Source: CALKYB01 sp964510575
GTDB lineage: Bacteria > Bdellovibrionota_C > UBA2361 > SZUA-149 > CALKYB01
Direction of reading: 5' to 3'
Assembly (NCBI GenBank): GCA_964510575.1
Contig: CAZECN010000014.1
Span: forward strand, 5,934 to 69,933
Length of the DNA: 64,000 nucleotides
Below are positions 59,659 to 64,000 of the stretch, in pieces; positions within the stretch are counted from its first letter, which is position 1, and every line of letters begins with the position of its first letter. The notes under the pieces are model-generated. The model saw only the letters and a list, made by a program, of their open reading frames with translations. It was not told the DNA's origin and did no database searches. The translations under genes and the position numbers were made by a program.

Positions 59659-59934
59659 AAAACAAAAACTAAGTTCTTCAGACCACTTCCATTGTCTACC
59701 ACTCGATAACCTCTCTTGCGACTAACTTTTATATAATTTGGATGAGGACGGCCTGGTTGCACAGTCCATCCAATTCAGGATTAACTCTGTAAAACCAGCC
59801 ACTAAGGGCTTTTAAAATGCAAGCAAGCAATCAGCTACTGCTCAGAACTTGCCCAAATCGGGAAAACCGCCGAATTGGTCTAGAACACCAACCTTTTTAT
59901 TAGACGATCATGGACAAATAACAATACTATAAAA
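59659..59934. other. Gap with a strong bulged hairpin (59738-59773)
   Basis: Between the divergent YfiR and kinase genes, no ORF is supported. TTGGAT (59738-59743) and GGAC (59746-59749) pair with GTCC (59764-59767) and ATCCAA (59768-59773), with a 2-base bulge and a 14-base loop, GGCCTGGTTGCACA approximately. No T tract follows. It may be an RNA leader element, an operator or part of a third repeat. I do not recognise a riboswitch class. The family 2 repeat copy B follows directly. Confidence 0.45.
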
Positions 59935-60057
59935 ATGTAAGCGCTTAGGTCACCCTTCGCATCGTTGCTCAGCCGGCGTCCTCACTGCGAAGTGTGGATA
60001 CACGACTCGTTCGTCACCCTTAGAGCACCTGAATAAGAACAACCTTAACGCTTACAT
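59935..60057 (-). repeat. Family 2 repeat, copy B (123 bp)
   Basis: Arms ATGTAAGCG (59935-59943) and its exact complement CGCTTACAT (60049-60057), continued inward by CTTAGG / CCTTAA. Read on the minus strand, the interior has GTGCTCTAAGGGTGACGA, GAGTCGTGTA and TCGCAGTGAGGACG, matching copy A. It has the same total length as copy A, but the arm sequence is unrelated. It lies 60 bp upstream of the kinase ATG. An inner pair, TTCGCA / TGCGAA (59956-59992 region), also occurs. Confidence 0.75.
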
Positions 60058-60116
60058 AAAAACAAATAGTGTTTAAAAATTTAGATCTGAACCCTGTATT
60101 TCTAGAGTCAACAATA

Positions 60117-61679
60117 ATGTTTCCATCGATGACAATCAAAGCAAGACTGAGCACTTTGGTGCTTCTTTTGCTTTCCTTGCTCGTTGCTGGAACTTTATTC
60201 ACACTGCGAGAAATAAATGAGGTTGGAAAAGAGTTTTATAAAATAGCAGACGATGAAATTCCTCTCTCTCAATCCCTGGCAAAGGTAAACTCTCTTTTTC
60301 TAGGACAAGCCATAAATTTTGAACGTGTCATGAGGTTTTCAACTTCTCCTGACCCTGGCGACGAAAATTCGTTAATTCCTTCAAAAGAAGCTCGACATGA
60401 GTTCGATAAACTTCAAAAAGACATGCTTCTGTTTTTGAAAAAAATCGACAAAGAGTCCCATGGTAGTAAAACAATTGACTCCAATACTCTTAGTGCCAGC
60501 ATCTCCGATATCCAAGCAGCCTTAACTCGGTACGAAGAGAGAGCTCGCCTCGTATTCCAATATTTCGATTCAGGGGAGATTGTCGCAGCCGAAATTGAGG
60601 CGTTGACAATCGCAGTTGAGGAGCAGGAAATAAAGCAAGGGCTCTACTCTCTGATCAACGAAGTCAACCAAAGGGCGGACTTAGCTTCCCAGCGAGTGGC
60701 CACGATCCATAATCAGGCTCTTTTTCGCTCCCTCTTAATGACTTTCCTCGGTTTAATCCTTGGACTGATACTTGCCTCACTGATTGCCGGGTCAATTACT
60801 AGACCTCTTGGAATTGCCATGTATGCCGCGGATCGCATAGCAGATGGGGAAGAAAGTCTTGATATTCAGTCCGCTCAGGTCGGGGAATTAGGTAAACTAA
60901 TAGACACGATGAACAACCTTGCAAGCTCAGTCTCCGAGTCTAAAAAGGAGTTAAAAAATCAAGCAGAGGAACTATCAAGGTCTAATGCAGAGCTTGAGCA
61001 ATTCGCCTATATCGCTTCGCACGATCTCCAAGAACCACTTCGAATGGTCTCGAGTTACACTCAGCTATTATCAAGACGCTACAGCGGGAAACTAGACGAA
61101 AGTGCAGACGAATTTATTTCCTTTGCTGTTGATGGTGTCAACAGAATGCAGCAACTTATTAATGACCTACTAAAACTTTCTCGAGTAGGAAGAGACCACA
61201 GTGATTTTGAAATATTCTCTCTTCAAGACGCTCTTGACGATGCTCTAAAGAATTTGGAAGTTAAAATTAGTGAGTCAGGGGCTAAAATTCAAAGCCCAGA
61301 CAAACTACCTAAAGTTTACGGTAACAGAGGGCAGATTTCCCAACTCTTCCAAAACTTAATTTCCAACGGAATCAAGTTCTGTAGAGAAAAAACCCCTGAA
61401 ATAAAGCTGTCGGCCGAACAAGAATCGGATCTAGTTTTAATTTCCGTCAAAGACAATGGTATCGGGATTGAAGGTAGCAATTTGGATAAAGTTTTTGATG
61501 TCTTTCATAGGCTGCACTCCAAGGAAGAGTATAAAGGGACTGGAATTGGGCTTGCAATTTGCAAGAAAATAGCTGAGCATCATGGAGGTAGTATTTCAGC
61601 TACCTCAGATGGAAAAAGTGGTAGCACTTTCACTTTCTCTCTAAGACTAAAAAACAAGAGTTCTAATTCGCTGGAGTAA
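60117..61679 (+). CDS. Membrane sensor histidine kinase with HAMP domain
   Basis: 520 aa from ATG 60117. Membrane segment 1 (about 12-32), a periplasmic helical bundle (about 33-215, coiled), membrane segment 2 (about 218-243, SLLMTFLGLILGLILASLI), HAMP (about 244-300), then HisKA with the phosphoacceptor in FAYIASHDLQEPLRMVSSYTQ, of the bacteriophytochrome-like type, and HATPase with NLISNGIKFC, KDNGIGI and GTGIGLAICKKI. All catalytic boxes are intact. The receiver gene follows after 4 bp. The upstream YfiR protein may supply the periplasmic input. Confidence 0.9.
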   Translation: MFPSMTIKARLSTLVLLLLSLLVAGTLFTLREINEVGKEFYKIADDEIPLSQSLAKVNSLFLGQAINFERVMRFSTSPDPGDENSLIPSKEARHEFDKLQKDMLLFLKKIDKESHGSKTIDSNTLSASISDIQAALTRYEERARLVFQYFDSGEIVAAEIEALTIAVEEQEIKQGLYSLINEVNQRADLASQRVATIHNQALFRSLLMTFLGLILGLILASLIAGSITRPLGIAMYAADRIADGEESLDIQSAQVGELGKLIDTMNNLASSVSESKKELKNQAEELSRSNAELEQFAYIASHDLQEPLRMVSSYTQLLSRRYSGKLDESADEFISFAVDGVNRMQQLINDLLKLSRVGRDHSDFEIFSLQDALDDALKNLEVKISESGAKIQSPDKLPKVYGNRGQISQLFQNLISNGIKFCREKTPEIKLSAEQESDLVLISVKDNGIGIEGSNLDKVFDVFHRLHSKEEYKGTGIGLAICKKIAEHHGGSISATSDGKSGSTFTFSLRLKNKSSNSLE

Positions 61680-61683
61680 AAAA

Positions 61684-62121
61684 ATGGAATTGTCCCGGAA
61701 AGCAGAGATACTCCTAGTTGAGGATAACGAAGCGGATATTAGACTTACTAAAGAGGCTTTGGAAGAAACTGAGGTGCTAAGTAATTTAAGTGTTGTGAAA
61801 GACGGGGAAAAGGCTTTGGATTTTGTATTCAAACGCAAAGGTTTCGAAGAAGCCCCTTCCCCAGATCTAATACTTTTAGATCTCAACCTTCCTTACAAGT
61901 CAGGCAAGGAAGTGCTGGCTGAAATCAAATCACACCCTGAACTAAAAAGCATACCGGTGGTGATGCTTAGCACCTCCCAAGCTAGAGAAGACATAAATGG
62001 AGCTTACCAGCTTCACGCTAACTGTTTTCTGAGCAAACCGGTTGATTTCGAGGAGTTTGTAAGCCTAACTCAGAAGACAACTTCGTATTGGTTGGAAACA
62101 GCCAAACTCCCTGAAATATAA
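61684..62121 (+). CDS. Single-domain response regulator, Rcp1-like
   Basis: 145 aa, one receiver domain: LLVEDNEADIRLTKEALEE (acidic pair about 13-14), phosphoacceptor in LILLDLNLPYKSGKEVL (about 64), Ser/Thr in VVMLSTSQARED (about 97) and Lys in CFLSKPVDFEEF (about 119). The long helix-1 NEADIRLT and the insert before the Asp (RKGFEEAPSPD) fit the Rcp1 group that partners phytochrome-like kinases. It starts 4 bp after the kinase, its probable phosphodonor. Confidence 0.9.
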   Translation: MELSRKAEILLVEDNEADIRLTKEALEETEVLSNLSVVKDGEKALDFVFKRKGFEEAPSPDLILLDLNLPYKSGKEVLAEIKSHPELKSIPVVMLSTSQAREDINGAYQLHANCFLSKPVDFEEFVSLTQKTTSYWLETAKLPEI

Positions 62122-62129
62122 AAATCAAA

Positions 62130-62238
62130 GTAAGTCCTCATATGGCTTTTATCGAGGCTCTCAAGCCAAAACGAGTGAGTCGTTACATCGCAACAGCAGG
62201 CGGAGAAATAAGAAATTAAAAACTATCTGAGGGCTTAC
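62130..62238 (+). repeat. Family 2 repeat, copy C (109 bp)
   Basis: Arms GTAAGTCCTCATAT (from 62130) and the complement of GTAAGCCCTCAGAT (to 62238), 12 of 14 pairs. Interior GAGGCTCTCAAGCC and AACGAGTGAGTCGTT match copies A and B, followed by GCAACAGCAGGCGGAG. It fills the space between the convergent receiver and hybrid genes, like copy A. Confidence 0.72.
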
Positions 62239-62244
62239 GACTGG

Positions 62245-63378
62245 CTAACTAGCTTGGTAGGTAAACCTGCTAGTAAAATGAAAGCCTGAATTACCAACCT
62301 CTGAGTCGCTTTCAACCCAGGCTCGGCCTGACATTAACTCCACAAGCCTAGCACTTACTGCCAAGCCGAGCCCCATACTTCCGTATTTTCTAGCGGAGGA
62401 AGCATCAGCTTGGGCAAAAGACTCAAAAATCAACTTTTGTTTCTCAAGCGGGATGTCAGCAGACTTCAAAATGACAGCGAAATGAACGTCACAATACTTT
62501 TCTTTCTGCTCTTCAACAGAAGCTTCCACCTCAATCTCGCCACCATACTGAGCATGAGAAATAAAATTAGAAATAAAGTTTCTAAGTACCTGGCTTAGTC
62601 TTTCGATATCACCTCGAAGAGCATCAGGAACTTGCTCATCAACCTTAACACTTATCGAAATCTCCTTATGTTTCGCTCTCTCTCCGATAATAGAAACTAT
62701 TTCATTTAAAAAATCACGAAACTTAAAGTCTACTTTACTTAAGTTCAGCCCACCTGCATCTATCTTGGTAAAATCAATGATATCATTGAAAAGAGCCAGT
62801 AAGGTTTGAGCCGAGTCCTTAACAGTGATCAAATCTTCTTTAGAGGACTCTGATAAATCCCCCGTCAAACCATGCTCTGCTGCCCTAATAATACTATAAA
62901 GAGGTGAGTGAATTTCGTTAGTTAAATTCACCAACATCTCACCTCGCGTCTTAGCAGAACGCTCCACCTGCTCTAGTGAATTCTCCATTCGATTTCTAAT
63001 TTCAAATCTTTCAATGGCGTATGACAACGAGCGTTGGAGCAATGGACCAGTAAGAGCCTCTTTAGCTAAAAAATCCTGGGCACCTGCTTGGACTGCCTCC
63101 TTGGCCATTGAAGGATCCTTTAGTCCACTCACTACTACCACTGGAGTTCGTGGAGCCACTGCTCGAAAACTGTAATAAGCATCTAAGCCTTTAGCGTCTG
63201 GTAAAGTGAGATCCAACATCACTATATCGATATGATGTTCACCAACTATCTCTAAACCCTTTGAGAAACTCTCAGCCCAGTGCAAATTGAAGCTAAACTC
63301 ATCACTAACATCGGCCAACATTTCCTTTATTAGGACAAAGTCACCTTGATTATCTTCTATAACGAGTATTTCAATCAT
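62245..63378 (-). CDS. Receiver-histidine kinase hybrid with degenerate kinase (pseudokinase)
   Basis: 377 aa, no membrane segment. Residues 1-120 are an intact receiver (E8-D9, D56 in VMLDLTLPDAKG, K106 in FLAKEALTG). HisKA-like (about 140-205) and HATPase-like (about 245-372) parts follow. Where functional kinases have H-E-[IL]-R/K-T-P-L the sequence is NEIHSPL, so the phosphoacceptor His is Asn154. The G1 box (DxGxGI) reads LKSADIP (304-310), losing the Asp and Gly; the G2 box GSMGLGLA is kept. It probably cannot autophosphorylate and may act as a phosphatase, scaffold or phosphate-sensing partner for the kinase at 60117. Confidence 0.85.
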   Translation of the reverse strand: MIEILVIEDNQGDFVLIKEMLADVSDEFSFNLHWAESFSKGLEIVGEHHIDIVMLDLTLPDAKGLDAYYSFRAVAPRTPVVVVSGLKDPSMAKEAVQAGAQDFLAKEALTGPLLQRSLSYAIERFEIRNRMENSLEQVERSAKTRGEMLVNLTNEIHSPLYSIIRAAEHGLTGDLSESSKEDLITVKDSAQTLLALFNDIIDFTKIDAGGLNLSKVDFKFRDFLNEIVSIIGERAKHKEISISVKVDEQVPDALRGDIERLSQVLRNFISNFISHAQYGGEIEVEASVEEQKEKYCDVHFAVILKSADIPLEKQKLIFESFAQADASSARKYGSMGLGLAVSARLVELMSGRAWVESDSEVGNSGFHFTSRFTYQAS

Positions 63379-63474
63379 TTAACAAAATTACTGGTTGGTT
63401 ACGACAAAGACCTCAAGTGCCTTAGTATAGCCTCCTCAGGCCGGCATGGCCAATAACAAATAATTGTAGCTACA

Positions 63475-64000
63475 CTAAATAGTGTCCTCTCTTCGACTAG
63501 CTACAAAATAACCTACTTGATAGCGAGCGTACACGCCAGAACCACTGGCTATATCAGCAACTCTTTGGACTTCTAGACCTGCAGCTCTATCGTAATTGAT
63601 CGCCATTTTGCGCAGCTGAGTCGGGCTGAAGACATCTACTAAGCTACCAGGAGCAGAGGTTCTAACTCCTCGTTGCTTCAAGGAATGCATAAATTCCCAG
63701 AAATTTTTAAAAGTCTCAAAGTGAGTTTTAACTTTTGAGCTAGAAACTTCAAAACCAGCTTCAATCAAACTACTCTCAATATTCGCTCGACTTGGAAAAC
63801 CAAAAATACGCTTTCTATTTTCAGCTGTCTCCACCGAATCAGATAGCTCTCTAAAAGTGCCATCTAACATTATAGAAAAGGCTAATTTCCTGCCTGGATT
63901 TATAAACTCTCCCAAACGACTGAATAGTGCTGGGAAATCATCAAACCAGTGAAAACAACAAGAACTTAGGATCAATTGATATCTGTTCTTGTTTCCCAAC
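63475..64000 (-). CDS. BioC-like SAM methyltransferase, N-terminus beyond the window
   Basis: The C-terminal 174 residues of a class I methyltransferase, open to the right edge. LILSSCCFHWFDDFPALFSRL and NPGRKLAFSIMLDGTFRELSDS correspond to motifs after the SAM-binding loop, as in malonyl-ACP O-methyltransferase BioC (ALQW, then LAFSTLxxGTLxEL). HSLKQRGVRTSAPG also fits BioC. The SAM-binding GxGxG region is outside the window. If BioC, it starts biotin synthesis; other bio genes would be expected to the right. Confidence 0.7.
   Translation of the reverse strand, partial: LGNKNRYQLILSSCCFHWFDDFPALFSRLGEFINPGRKLAFSIMLDGTFRELSDSVETAENRKRIFGFPSRANIESSLIEAGFEVSSSKVKTHFETFKNFWEFMHSLKQRGVRTSAPGSLVDVFSPTQLRKMAINYDRAAGLEVQRVADIASGSGVYARYQVGYFVASRREDTI

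Noticed and set aside
63466..63475. Third MntR-like site (TGTAGCTACA)
   Set aside because: The half sites abut without the 4-base spacer and the site is at the 3' end of a gene.

Overview
The window reads as chromosomal DNA of a Gram-negative bacterium with moderate GC (roughly mid-40s percent by eye, not counted). The outer membrane is indicated by a TonB-dependent receptor, lipoproteins and a lytic transglycosylase. A PEP-CTERM protein, a YtgABCRD-like metal transporter with a permease-repressor fusion, and a cystathionine gamma-synthase of the fungal type together suggest the PVC superphylum, perhaps Verrucomicrobiota. That placement is inference, because no rRNA gene is present.

Layout: 1-1270 holds three unrecognised small genes. 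1274-9774 is a sulfur assimilation region: cysI-cobA-cysE on the minus strand, and an Rrf2 regulator, cysD, cysN, DUF2061, a TSUP exporter and a TerC protein on the plus strand. A 300-bp array of hairpin repeats lies between the two arms. 9987-12161 has a PEP-CTERM protein, cysK and an Rdx thioredoxin-like protein. 12328-17258 carries an MBOAT/AlgX-like O-acetylation pair and a HelD-type helicase. 18108-24402 is a minus-strand housekeeping operon (prfA, prmC, murA, an Hda-like protein, fabF, fabH). 24578-31925 has a lytic transglycosylase, a glycosyltransferase, a DnaJ-family protein and clpB. 32191-34820 is a transsulfuration pair followed by a second hairpin array. 35350-46058 is mixed housekeeping (M50 protease, Hsp20, HAD phosphatase, comM, an AMIN protein, purF, M42 peptidase, aminotransferase, coaD, rsmD) with tRNA-Gly. 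After tRNA-Lys come two receiver proteins, one with a long histone-like Lys/Ala tail. 47689-52149 is an Mn/Fe ABC transporter opposite mntR, with tandem MntR-like operators between them. 52162-56828 includes two redox/peptidase genes, an esterase, tRNA-Glu and a CNNM protein. 56876-63378 is a TonB receptor, YfiR and phosphorelay locus. A BioC-like gene runs off the right edge.

The most unusual content is non-coding. Family 1 consists of hairpins of 55-59 bp whose ends read TATAC and whose stem arms differ between copies yet stay complementary, around a conserved core (AAATTTCGG). They form arrays at 4783-5092 and 35011-35293, each beside a sulfur amino-acid operon. Family 2 has three copies of 109-123 bp (32078-32200, 59935-60057, 62130-62238) sharing an internal core (GAGTCGT) but closed by unrelated, self-complementary terminal stems. 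Stems that covary around a fixed core are the signature of a selected folded structure. I do not recognise either family.
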